DNA from: a virus | Virus record (IMG/VR): IMGVR_UViG_3300032238_000250 | Location: 1 to 26,954 of that record | Strand: one strand, 5' to 3' | DNA: 26,954 nt | Part shown: positions 11,401 through 19,013 of the stretch, piece by piece | Numbering within the stretch: position 1 is the first letter of the stretch | Layout of the letters: every line of letters begins with the position of its first letter | Translations under genes and position numbers: made by a program | Notes under the pieces: model-generated | Database searches by the model: none | What the model saw: the letters and a program-made list of their open reading frames with translations, nothing else | What the model was told of the DNA's origin: nothing

Positions 11401-14400
11401 CTTTCTATCTATAATATAATCAATAATGAAGTTTCTATTAAGCCTAGCAATTATAATAGCAATCCTTTTAAAACAGTTAAAATTGATACGACAGAAAATA
11501 ATTTTGGAATATTTAAGTATCAGGTAGCTGGATATGTTATGGATGAAGATGTTGATCATATTGTTATAAATGAATCAGCATTGTTAAATTATGATACATC
11601 ACTTTTTAAAGAAAAAGATAAGATATGGTTAGGTTATACATCAAATAATGATTGGAATGTTTATGAATATATTAATACTGATATAAAAATTACAGGATGG
11701 ACAGTATCTGATAATATTATTTCTTTAGCATGTAACGTCATACCTGATGTTAGTATTGATGATATAATAGTAATTTCAAATCTTGATTCAATTGATGGTT
11801 CTTACAAAGTACAACGTGTTTATAATAACATTATCGAAATCTATACATTTAATTCTACTATTTTTACAATACAGGATAATGTAACTTCTGGTGTAGTGCA
11901 TTTATTAAAATCAGCTAGATACTCATCATTAGATGCTGTGTCGGCAAATAGATATAACACTAAAAATATTAGAGGAGAACTTATCTGGGTTGATAGCGAT
12001 ACATCTGGTAAATGGTTAGTATTACAAAACCAAGATGCATTTACTGAATCAGAAGTACCAGCTCGATACTTAGTTGAAAGCCAACAATATGGGCATACAG
12101 TTAAAGTTAGTGCAAATGGTAATTGGATGTTTGTTACTTCCTTATATAATGGATTTGGTAAAGTTAATGTTTTTAATCGTCCATCAAATGTAATTAATTG
12201 GAATTTAATACAAACACTAACATTACCTGAAAGTTACATACATTGGCCATCTAATAATCCAACAGTGCCTCGTACTAATACAAAATTTGGAATAAGCCTT
12301 GATGCTACTGATGACGGATATGTAGTAGTTGTTGGAAGTACTGATATTTCTAAATTAAAAACATATTCAGCTTATGGTGTTAATGTTGGAAGTGAAGTTG
12401 GAGAGTATAATGATACTCTACTTAATCAAGGTGCAGTTTTTGTTTACGTTTATGATACAATTAATAGTCGATACGAATTAGATGCTGTTATAGGATCGTA
12501 TTCACCTGTTGCTAATGAAAAATTTGGTAGCAAAGTAAAGATATCTAATGATGGCACCAATCTCTGGCTATTTGTTTCTAGTAATAATCCTGGACCAAAC
12601 GTTGGACAAGTACAAATATTTAGGAAGACAGACGGACATTGGAAAGTTAACGAACAGCAATACTTAAACTTTGATAATATATTAGAGGGAGTATCAGTTC
12701 CTTCGTTAGCTTCGGGCGGACAATACGGCTATGGATTAGATTGTACATCAAGCGCATCGTTAGTTGCTGTTTCGGCTCCATTTACTGGTGCTGGTTCTGT
12801 TTATGTGTTTAAGAGATTTAATTATGAATTTTATCTAACTGAAGTCATTAATTCAACTACAATGAATACTGGATTAATTCCAAATACAGTGAATAATACA
12901 GTATATCTTTATGATAACGATTATTTTGGATATAGTCTTGCTATAACAGAAAGATCATTATTTGTATCCTGTCCAAATAACGACACTAAGGGATATAATG
13001 TTGGTTCAGTCTTTGTATTTTCAAAGATAGTTAACAGCATAACAACTAGTAATATCTATCAGCTAGAGCAGTTTATCTTGCCTCCTATAGTTAATACTAG
13101 TGAACAGTTTGGTACAGATCTATCAATTAATCCATCTAACAATGTATTGGCTATTTCATCAAGAGGTGGTAGTAGTATAATACATCTAACTTTTGACAAC
13201 TACTCAGATAGAATCTCATCATCAAGTTATGAGCTAGATCCATTCAGCACAAAGATTGAAGGAACTACTTTTGATGGAAACTCAACTGTTTACTATGACA
13301 AGACTCCATATACTGGTGCTGTTTATGTTTACAATAGATTTGATGATAAATTTATCTACGGAGACAGATTACGACCAGTTAACGATCTTGAATTAAACGA
13401 TAATTTTGGTCAATCAATATCAGTAGTTGATTCTACAATAGTTGTTGGAACACCAAACAGACATGTCAGTGGAAAAATGTATGGTACAGTCTTTACATTT
13501 GATTTTACAGAACCAAGTTGGAAGATTAAACAGTCACAAGACTCTGTAGTTGACATTTCTAAATTTAAAAAAGCATTTATCTATAATACTAAGAAAAATA
13601 CACTAATTGAGCATCTTGATTTTTATGATCCTGCTAAAGGTCGTATACCTACCATAGCCGAGCAAGAACTTAAGTATCAAACTTATTATGATCCTGCGAT
13701 ATATCAGTATGGTGTTCCAAGTGAAGTTGCGGTTGATGAGAGTATACCGTGGACTGATGAGCATGTTGGTGAATTATGGTGGGATTTATCTAAAGTAAAG
13801 TTCACTTGGTATGAACAGAGTGATTCAACATTTAGGAATAATAACTGGGGCCGTATATTTACAGGATGTACTATTGATATCTACGAATGGGTTGAAACTA
13901 CATATCTTCCAAGCAAGTGGGCTGAGTTAGCAGACACTGAAGCAGGAATCGCATTAGGAATTAGTGGTATACCTAAGGACATTGATAATTTTACTTGGAG
14001 TAGCAAATATAAGTATGATCCAATTAGTGGTAGCAAAACAACTTTATATTATTACTGGGTTAAAAGTAAAACAATAATTCCTAATATCTATGGTAGAAAA
14101 TTAAGTTCTGCTGATGTATCTAAACTAATATTAGATCCAAAATCAATGGGATATCATTTTGTATCCATAACAGATAAAAATACTCTATCATTAACAAACA
14201 TCGGAAGCAAGTTAGTAGATAGCGATGTATCTTTAAATCTCCAATTCTATGAAGTTGAAAATACAGAATTATTAACACATAGAGAATATGTATTAATAGC
14301 CAACAATGATCCTGATACAATAATTCCTCAATCTATCGAAACTAAATGGTTTGATAGTTTAATAGGGTATAACCGTCTAGGACAATCATTACCTGACATG

Positions 14401-17400
14401 AAACTTAATCAAAAGCAACGTTATGGTAATCTTAATAGCCCAAGACAATCATGGTTTATTAATAGATTTGAAGCATTGAAGCAATTATTTACATATGTAA
14501 ATTCTGTTCTAGCAAATCAGATTATTGTTGATAATGTTGATTTTTCTAAATTAAACAAGCATGATCCAGAACCAACATTAAATTCTGGAGAAATTGACGA
14601 AATTATTGATGTATTGTATGAGTTAAGATTTGTAGGAACTCTACGACTCAAGACAGCAAAGTTATCATTACAGGTTATTAATGGAAAGTTAGATAATGTG
14701 TTTATAGAAGACACCGGCTACGGATATGGTCGTAATAAAACTTATGCTATTAATGATCAAGGTACTGCTATTAGTTGGTATGGTCCAGAAGTTAATATCC
14801 TCGGAGTAGGAACTGGCGGATTTGTTCAAACTGTAATAGATGAACAAGGGCGTATTATAGAAGCAAAGATTATTAAATCTGGCATGAGATACGATTCTGA
14901 TACAAAAATAGTTGTAAGACCATATACTGTACTAGTTAGAAATGATGAAGAAGCTAATAATGCTTGGAGCGTACAGACATATAATCCATCAACTCAAGAA
15001 TGGAATAGAAGTAAAACTCAAGCATATGATGTACGACGTTATTGGTCTTATAAAGATTGGTATTTGACAGGATATGGACTATCAGCAGATGTTAGTTATC
15101 AGCTAGACAGAACAGTTGATCTTAATGGTCTTCAAGCTAAAGTTGGAGATATAATTAAAATTAATAATGTTGGTTACGAAAATTGGCTTCTATTAGAAAG
15201 AGTTGCTACTACTAACAGTTCGGATTTTACTAATGATTATCGAGTAGTAGGAAAGCAGAATGGCACTATTGAATTTTCTAATAAAATTTATAATCTAAAT
15301 CAACAATTAGGTTTTGATACTAATTTTAGTTTTGATTTAAATTTCTATGATCAAAGCGCAACTACAGAATTGCGAATAATATTAGAAACATTACGAGATG
15401 ACATATTAACTGATAAAAATAATAGGTTAAGAGAAGAATATATAAAAACATTCTTTAATAGTGTTTACTATGTTATGAGTGAGCAACTATATACTGATTG
15501 GTGTTTTAAAACTAGTTTCTTAAAAGTTAATCATAATGTTGGAACTCTTCGACAGAGAATAACTTTCCAAAGCGACGAAGTAGATAGCTATGAATCATTC
15601 TTAGACGAAGCTAAACCTTATAGAACTAAGATACGTGAATGGGTTAGTTCTTATCAGAGATTAGAAGAATCAGATTTAGGAATTACTGATTTTGATTTAC
15701 CTTCTTATTATAATAATGATCCTAAATCAGATAGGATCGAAAGGACTACTCTTCTATCTAGTAATATTAATACATATCCATGGAAGAGTTGGTTAGACTA
15801 TCATACATATAAGCTTAGTGATATAATATTAATGGATGGAGGAAAAAACTACACAACTACTCCTATAGTAATCATAACTGGAAATGGAACAGGTGCAAAA
15901 GCTTCTGCTTACATTGCCAACGGAAGTGTATACAAGATAGTTATAGATGATCCGGGTTACGGATATACTAGCACTCCTACGATTTTAATAAGCGGCGGCA
16001 ATGGTAATGTTGAAGGTAATAGAGCTAAGGCATATGCTAGAATTGGTAATAGCTTAGTTCGAACTAATCATATTGCTATGAAGTTTGATCGTTATACTAA
16101 TTCTTATGTAGTAAATGATTTTAAGCATACTGATTATTTTAGTGGAACGGGTAACCGATCTAAATTTAAACTAACATTTGCTCCTGAACCAATAAAGAAC
16201 AAATTTACAATATTTGTTGATAATATTGAATATTATGGATCTCAGTACGAAATATCAATTGTAGAAACAACACATGATACTTACACAGCATTAGAAGGAT
16301 ATATCGTATTTTCTCAAGCGCCAATTACAGGTATTAACAATATTGAAATAACCTATAACAAAAATATCAAACTGTATTCAGCGGCTGATAGAATTGATTA
16401 TGCTTATTCTCCAACTGCTGGACAATATGGTAAAGATCTTGCTCAGTTAATGACAGGTATTGATTACAGTGGAGTTACTGTTACTAGTATTGATTTTGAA
16501 GTAGGCGGAGGGTGGGATGTTCTCCCATGGGATGTAACTTCATGGGACAACGTACTTTCTAGTAATGATGATTTTATGGTTATATCTAATGGCACTACTA
16601 GAACCTTTACACTTCCATATGTTCCTGCTGTTGGAGAAACAATCAACATTTATCTAAACAATATTAGAATTGATGATAACGATAAACTAAATTCTTTTGT
16701 TGGAGACGGTATACATAATGTTATTACTTTACCAAGTGGTCCGTATGGAATACAGTTATCTAATGGTGATATGTTAAATTTCCGTAAGAGTACTAGTGAT
16801 GGATCTATATTGCCTTCAGATAGGAGTTTAGTTGATTCTCTAGTTTCAGGTGGAGCATTTAGTTATTCATCAGCAACTGGTATTAAACCTGAAGACATAA
16901 TTATTGACGGTGATGGATTCATTACAACAGATACAAGTCATGGTCCTGAAGAACTTGTACAAGGCCAAGTGTTTGATACTTTAGATATCAAAGTTTATCA
17001 TACACCATCTTCGGGTGGTCCTAATGTTTATGTTAACAATTATACAAGCGATGGATCTACTCTAACTTATAAAATTAATCAACTACCAGGAACAAGTGAT
17101 GGTATATTAGTATTGATTAATAATGTACCAGTTAAGTTTTCTATCAATTATATAGATAAAACCGTTACGTTTGTTGATACACCAGCAGCTGGATCTAAGA
17201 TCGTTATTATTATATTTGATATAGCAGGATATGATATATTAGATCGACAGACTTATATTGGTGATGGATCTACTATAGATTTCTCAACATCTGCGATATA
17301 TTCCAAAGATAATTTTACTGTTTTTATAACAGTTGATGGGATTGAAACAGGAACAAAAATTAAATCAGTAGCTGGGTATGTTACAGTTCAGTTTGCTACA

Positions 17401-18996
17401 GCTCCTGCTATTGATTCAGTTATTCAGATAGTAGTATTTTCTGGAACTATACAGAAATATAGTAAAGTTACAGATGAATATATTCCAATAGTTCCTGGTC
17501 AAAAAACATATACTCTATCTACAGTTCCAGCAAATCTTCCACCGTTATCAGCAAATGTTCTTGTTGTTATTGATGGTGAATATCTATCAGCTCCGGATTA
17601 TAAAAATTATTTGTATAATGGAAATGATTTAGAAATTCTTGATCCTAGATATATGCCATACATGTTAAGTCAGTCAGATATTAATATGTACATTAACGGA
17701 AAAATTTTAATTCCAACACAAGATTTCCTATTAGATTCTTCTCAAAATTCTATATCTTTAGCAACAAATGTAGCAGTTAATGGTGATGAAATTATTGTAG
17801 AAATTATCAAACAAAATGATTATCAGATAATAGATAATCAATTAGTTCTTAGTGGAAACTACAATATTATTAATAAAAATAATATAACAGTAACTACATT
17901 TACTAATCATGATATAGCAAAAATTAAAAGAACTAACAAAGGATTTACATTCACTACTGGATATGATTTACTTGGATACGATTCTAATAGATATGATTTA
18001 ATGACTGCTTCATTCAATACAAGTGGTATATTTGATCTTCCTAGAACAGTATCTAATACTAGTGGAGTATTTGTAATCTTAAGTCATAAGATATTAGCAC
18101 CAAATATAGATTATGTTGTTCTTGATAATAGAAGACAAATTAGAGTAACTCTGCCTGAGTTATTGTCAGGTCATGACTACATAGAAATTATTACAACAAA
18201 TGACCAAACCGTACAACCTAGTTTTGGATTTAAAATATTTAAAGACATGTTAAATAGAACATCTTATAAAGTATTAGATAAAACAAAGATAACAACACTT
18301 GCGCAAGATTTTAATATAAATGATACTAGTATAACAGTAGTTGACGGAACTGTTTTAACTACAGTTATTAATGATCAAACAACAGGAACTAAGCTTCCTG
18401 GAATTATCGAAATCAATGGTGAACGCATTGAATATTTTATAAAGAATGGAAATGTACTCAGTCAGCTACGTCGCGGAACTTTAGGTACTAGCGTTAGTAT
18501 TTCAATTCCAGCAGGAACTAAAGTTTATGATTTTGGATCTAAATTGACCATTCCGTATGTTGATACTGAAGTTAAAAGAACTGCCCTCGGTGATGGAACA
18601 AATCAGATATTTGATTTTGATTTTGTTCCTATAAAGACTTCTACTACTACATGGTATAGAGATACTATTCCTAGTAACTTTGGACAGTGCGATACAATTG
18701 AAGTATATGTTGCTGGACGTCGACTAGTCAAGACTCCTACATATGTTTATGATCAAAATCTAGGTCAAGACAGCTATCTAGGTGCTGGTGACAAACAGAT
18801 TGAAGCAGAATTTTCAGTAGATGGTGTTAGTAACTCAGTAAGATTAACAGTAGCACCAAATGCTGGAGAAATGGTAGTAATTATATCAAAACAAGGTAAA
18901 AAATGGCAAAAACCAAATGAAACTGGTCCGCTAGTTTATAGCACTACTGATATTGCTAGATTCTTGAACACTAAGCAGGTAGATTTACCTAAATAA
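5494..18996 (+). CDS. Giant virion structural protein (4500 aa), baseplate/tail associated
   Basis: One uninterrupted 4500-codon frame; GGAG at 5477-5480 lies 13 bases before the ATG. It matches the giant protein placed after gp6 in marine T4-like phages: LPSFFRTDSNKKF (27-39), IDWDKFVNYREYYWLPNGP (139-157), CPWEMQGFTIKPTWWDTVYG, FGKIPIKINYGTIF with EFMFWTLQNWAAGS, HLIGYQPRQYL, SEQLYTDWCFKTSF, and EAKPYRTKIRE near 3370. Modules in order: cupredoxin-like domain without ligands (196-274); beta-sandwich-like unit (917-1000); three CBM5/12-like modules (1410-1459, 1530-1569, 1787-1828); seven-blade FG-GAP-type propeller (~2195-2675); Gly/Tyr-rich repeats (~3060-3145, 3448-3506); repeated sandwich units (~3550-4250); a GIIEINGERIEY module (4261-4350); a last sandwich unit. 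No signal peptide or membrane segment was seen. It may stand in for T4 gp7 by position, which is inference. Virion role is well supported; exact role unknown. Confidence 0.88.
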   Translation: MAQNNQDEFPLPTGSENQITRRTARHLPSFFRTDSNKKFLGGTLDPLTQPGKLTRINSYVGRRDIPNYNFSDNYIEESTNTRQYYQLEPSFVYDDTVSGKVKWYADYVDYMNSLKYFNVYTGNHSNLNKSESYSWDPNIDWDKFVNYREYYWLPNGPDPITIYGENESIVSTYSVTSRLDNDNSVYIFSPNGLTANPRLTLYRGQTYKFSINTKGNPFCIKSRPEIGVSYFYNVGINQQLIDTGTLEFTVPYEAPSVLYYLNNKDINSVGIIEIKDIKEAAFLDVDLTISGKKTFTSSNGVEFINGLKIKFSGNVVPEKYSKGYWYVEGVGSKIKLINTADLNTPVTYGTTVESPFDAQPFDTSPWEIAENYSATKDYMVINRASVDRNPWSRNNCWFHINVIDTTSKANKQISLFDQKQRAIRPIIEFSSNIKLFQNGWIAKQDVDLVDTKTTDVFSTIEGSTDFWIDEEKIYPGYRILFTADTDNLVAGKIFKVVKIFNANENKMQISLQSVDDTEPLEGQVVYVTKGTTNKGNSYYFQNGVWSKSQTKTKVNQPPLFDLFDENYNSFSDITAYPYNNFSGNKIFSYQIGTTGKDDDQLGFTLAHRAINNIGDIEFSFDLQKQSWTFQENNILNTVYSYTGFVRKYNDNASFSYSNGWVRTYKDLEQPVVRILKVESETDLVPIDVYDDSSNLIGLSIRVYFAKENEVPKKVDPATISFEVIQGYYYIKFSSLLPVNSKVIYKVKSSASKNTRGYYEIPHNWQNNPLNETIDTFTFGEVSDHVSTIIDNILPFSGNFPGVSNLANLGPISQYGQRFLQHAGSMPLAAFVLNDKHANIVKSLRYIAKKYTAFKKEFVRLATTTAVDGTIAEIVDSILTDYGYSKYVNTFAFYYSDMAAAGAASVRNYTVVDPRLPVFVIDSIFTPMTTSKRQILVYVNDVQLIYGIDYNFETTDAFVKILLPLTVGDKILIKDYSNTDGRSYIPYTPSKLGIFPIYVPRIYIDDTFATPTKVIEGHDGSITVAYNDYRDELILELEKRIFNSRKVEYDPSIFNINDVIGGYYRKTDFSPIEINNVLIGDFLKWNSIADLDISSNEYYIEENSFTFNYNNSLAPNNRENLYGYWRGVYKYFYDTDRPHTCPWEMQGFTIKPTWWDTVYGEAPYTNENKIMWDNIEKGLIADPSYSRINLRYVRPGLSTYIPVDADGNLLSPLDSNLAQNFSLINAKNDYTFGDQAPVETAWRRSSEFPYSVVAAMCVLRGAEFIGKMWDRFTIKRNIAGQIYSTVSGLKIQPSKLTYPNQVIGNINDTTAPVTVTSGLVNFIEEYLFDAKYTDIDSYKETLKYLDSKLSYRMAGFTSKEQIKILLDSRSPNASGTVFLPQENFKIFYNKSTPVDTVSYSGVIIEKIGSSYPQWISGHRYHSGERVSFQGEVYHCIATHTSNASSSSTAVQQFNEDINYWNRETIPRIGYKVRGYDSEKNYFEIFGYRNSQNDPILNVGGISESYVEWVGNQDHSLEILTEAQKAVMISKKKYYTKGQIAKVGNTGYYRALIGHTASINFNDDISKWVKLSKLPIVGGVSAIRRSRFGKIPIKINYGTIFSTVQEIVDFLLGYQKRLEYNGFIFDDYNKDLDVPLTWLTSAKEFMFWTLQNWAAGSVITLSPSANRINFVPQITASVDNTDTDFYDYSIFKADGSPLKADLTDVYREGAGFVLKPSTEVNDGIFHIRANLVYKEHVILFDNVSIFNDILYDKVPGYRQGRLKILGYKTTNWNGSFTSPGFMYDAAEINDWKPNTDYMIGDIVKFKSYYFTALVKVLSKTEFDYTNWKQLTSPPTAGLIPNFDYRVEQFRDFYSLDASSFDSTQESLARHLIGYQPRQYLANIINDEVSQYKFYQGFIKEKGTLNSITKLFDVLRASGWSNIDVKEEWAFKLGEYGATDAYTEIEFSLDEKKFLHNPQNINLTQNTKEFTDLSIYNIINNEVSIKPSNYNSNPFKTVKIDTTENNFGIFKYQVAGYVMDEDVDHIVINESALLNYDTSLFKEKDKIWLGYTSNNDWNVYEYINTDIKITGWTVSDNIISLACNVIPDVSIDDIIVISNLDSIDGSYKVQRVYNNIIEIYTFNSTIFTIQDNVTSGVVHLLKSARYSSLDAVSANRYNTKNIRGELIWVDSDTSGKWLVLQNQDAFTESEVPARYLVESQQYGHTVKVSANGNWMFVTSLYNGFGKVNVFNRPSNVINWNLIQTLTLPESYIHWPSNNPTVPRTNTKFGISLDATDDGYVVVVGSTDISKLKTYSAYGVNVGSEVGEYNDTLLNQGAVFVYVYDTINSRYELDAVIGSYSPVANEKFGSKVKISNDGTNLWLFVSSNNPGPNVGQVQIFRKTDGHWKVNEQQYLNFDNILEGVSVPSLASGGQYGYGLDCTSSASLVAVSAPFTGAGSVYVFKRFNYEFYLTEVINSTTMNTGLIPNTVNNTVYLYDNDYFGYSLAITERSLFVSCPNNDTKGYNVGSVFVFSKIVNSITTSNIYQLEQFILPPIVNTSEQFGTDLSINPSNNVLAISSRGGSSIIHLTFDNYSDRISSSSYELDPFSTKIEGTTFDGNSTVYYDKTPYTGAVYVYNRFDDKFIYGDRLRPVNDLELNDNFGQSISVVDSTIVVGTPNRHVSGKMYGTVFTFDFTEPSWKIKQSQDSVVDISKFKKAFIYNTKKNTLIEHLDFYDPAKGRIPTIAEQELKYQTYYDPAIYQYGVPSEVAVDESIPWTDEHVGELWWDLSKVKFTWYEQSDSTFRNNNWGRIFTGCTIDIYEWVETTYLPSKWAELADTEAGIALGISGIPKDIDNFTWSSKYKYDPISGSKTTLYYYWVKSKTIIPNIYGRKLSSADVSKLILDPKSMGYHFVSITDKNTLSLTNIGSKLVDSDVSLNLQFYEVENTELLTHREYVLIANNDPDTIIPQSIETKWFDSLIGYNRLGQSLPDMKLNQKQRYGNLNSPRQSWFINRFEALKQLFTYVNSVLANQIIVDNVDFSKLNKHDPEPTLNSGEIDEIIDVLYELRFVGTLRLKTAKLSLQVINGKLDNVFIEDTGYGYGRNKTYAINDQGTAISWYGPEVNILGVGTGGFVQTVIDEQGRIIEAKIIKSGMRYDSDTKIVVRPYTVLVRNDEEANNAWSVQTYNPSTQEWNRSKTQAYDVRRYWSYKDWYLTGYGLSADVSYQLDRTVDLNGLQAKVGDIIKINNVGYENWLLLERVATTNSSDFTNDYRVVGKQNGTIEFSNKIYNLNQQLGFDTNFSFDLNFYDQSATTELRIILETLRDDILTDKNNRLREEYIKTFFNSVYYVMSEQLYTDWCFKTSFLKVNHNVGTLRQRITFQSDEVDSYESFLDEAKPYRTKIREWVSSYQRLEESDLGITDFDLPSYYNNDPKSDRIERTTLLSSNINTYPWKSWLDYHTYKLSDIILMDGGKNYTTTPIVIITGNGTGAKASAYIANGSVYKIVIDDPGYGYTSTPTILISGGNGNVEGNRAKAYARIGNSLVRTNHIAMKFDRYTNSYVVNDFKHTDYFSGTGNRSKFKLTFAPEPIKNKFTIFVDNIEYYGSQYEISIVETTHDTYTALEGYIVFSQAPITGINNIEITYNKNIKLYSAADRIDYAYSPTAGQYGKDLAQLMTGIDYSGVTVTSIDFEVGGGWDVLPWDVTSWDNVLSSNDDFMVISNGTTRTFTLPYVPAVGETINIYLNNIRIDDNDKLNSFVGDGIHNVITLPSGPYGIQLSNGDMLNFRKSTSDGSILPSDRSLVDSLVSGGAFSYSSATGIKPEDIIIDGDGFITTDTSHGPEELVQGQVFDTLDIKVYHTPSSGGPNVYVNNYTSDGSTLTYKINQLPGTSDGILVLINNVPVKFSINYIDKTVTFVDTPAAGSKIVIIIFDIAGYDILDRQTYIGDGSTIDFSTSAIYSKDNFTVFITVDGIETGTKIKSVAGYVTVQFATAPAIDSVIQIVVFSGTIQKYSKVTDEYIPIVPGQKTYTLSTVPANLPPLSANVLVVIDGEYLSAPDYKNYLYNGNDLEILDPRYMPYMLSQSDINMYINGKILIPTQDFLLDSSQNSISLATNVAVNGDEIIVEIIKQNDYQIIDNQLVLSGNYNIINKNNITVTTFTNHDIAKIKRTNKGFTFTTGYDLLGYDSNRYDLMTASFNTSGIFDLPRTVSNTSGVFVILSHKILAPNIDYVVLDNRRQIRVTLPELLSGHDYIEIITTNDQTVQPSFGFKIFKDMLNRTSYKVLDKTKITTLAQDFNINDTSITVVDGTVLTTVINDQTTGTKLPGIIEINGERIEYFIKNGNVLSQLRRGTLGTSVSISIPAGTKVYDFGSKLTIPYVDTEVKRTALGDGTNQIFDFDFVPIKTSTTTWYRDTIPSNFGQCDTIEVYVAGRRLVKTPTYVYDQNLGQDSYLGAGDKQIEAEFSVDGVSNSVRLTVAPNAGEMVVIISKQGKKWQKPNETGPLVYSTTDIARFLNTKQVDLPK
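6079..6315 (+). other. Cupredoxin-like domain with lost metal ligands (inside giant protein)
   Basis: Residues 196-274 follow the pattern L-x-L-x-RG-x-TY-x-F, G-x-PF, YNVGI, F-x-VP-x-APS-x-LYY, GIIEI, seen in cupredoxin-like domains of marine virus structural proteins. Where those usually have GHPF and a C-x-x-H-x-x-M-like end, this copy has GNPF and LNNKDIN. The copper ligands are absent, so it is probably only a structural fold. Confidence 0.5.
9721..9870 (+). other. CBM5/12-like module 1 (inside giant protein)
   Basis: Residues 1410-1459. The pattern is QW-x(4)-Y-x-x-GE-x-V-x-F-x-GEVYHC-x-A-x-HT and then Trp about 25 residues later (INYW). This is the usual signature of small chitin/cellulose-binding modules of the CBM5/12 type. 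Sugar binding is inferred, and the module could be purely structural. Confidence 0.5.
10081..10200 (+). other. CBM5/12-like module 2 (inside giant protein)
   Basis: Residues 1530-1569: YYTKGQIAKVGNTGYYRAL, then GHT, then SKWVKL. This has the same Y-x-x-G, YY-x-A, HT and W-x-x-L order as module 1, in shorter form. It leads directly into the conserved RRSRFGKIPIKINYG block. Confidence 0.45.
10852..10977 (+). other. CBM5/12-like module 3 (inside giant protein)
   Basis: Residues 1787-1828: DWKPNTDYMIGDIVKFKSYY, FTALVKV, then NWKQL. It has the W-x(4)-Y-x-x-GD-x-V-x-F-x-x-x-YY-x-A-x(n)-W pattern but lacks the His-Thr pair of modules 1 and 2. Confidence 0.45.
12070..13515 (+). other. Seven-blade FG-GAP-type beta-propeller (inside giant protein)
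   Basis: Seven repeats begin with an aromatic-Gly pair and a strand: YGHTVKV (residue 2199), FGISLDA (2265), FGSKVKI (2344), YGYGLDC (2411), FGYSLAI (2478), FGTDLSI (2539) and FGQSISV (2638). Most continue with a strand such as VAVSAP, LFVSCP or IVVGTP and then G-x-VYVF-like strands (GAGSVYVFKR, VGSVFVFSK, GAVYVYNR). Spacing is 61-99 residues, as in integrin-alpha-like FG-GAP propellers. Clear DxDxDG calcium loops are not kept in the blades. Confidence 0.7.
16141..18910 (+). repeat. C-terminal array of repeated beta-sandwich-like units (inside giant protein)
   Basis: Divergent units of about 70-100 residues recur. Each has a start like GDGST/GNRS/GTTR followed by x-F-x-L, a strand like F-x-V-x-V-DG/NN, and an end like V-x-F-x-x-AP-x-x-G-x-x-I-x-I. 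Unit starts include residues 3550, 3700, 3852, 3923, 4000 and 4366. One insert at 4261-4350 (PGIIEINGERIEY, LSQLRRGTLGT) is a different module common in phage structural proteins. The repeats are at protein level only; I saw no near-identical DNA copies. Confidence 0.6.
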
Positions 18997-19013
18997 ATAA
19001 GAGAGTGAAGATT

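Noticed and set aside
18992-18999. AATAAATA as a late promoter for the 222-aa gene
   Set aside because: A start six bases downstream would remove the GAGAG site from the message, so this box is not listed as a feature; it could still serve genes further on.
19005-19013. GTG at 19005 as the start of the 222-aa protein
   Set aside because: ATG 19014 has a GAGAG site at a normal distance, while the GTG has no good site before it.
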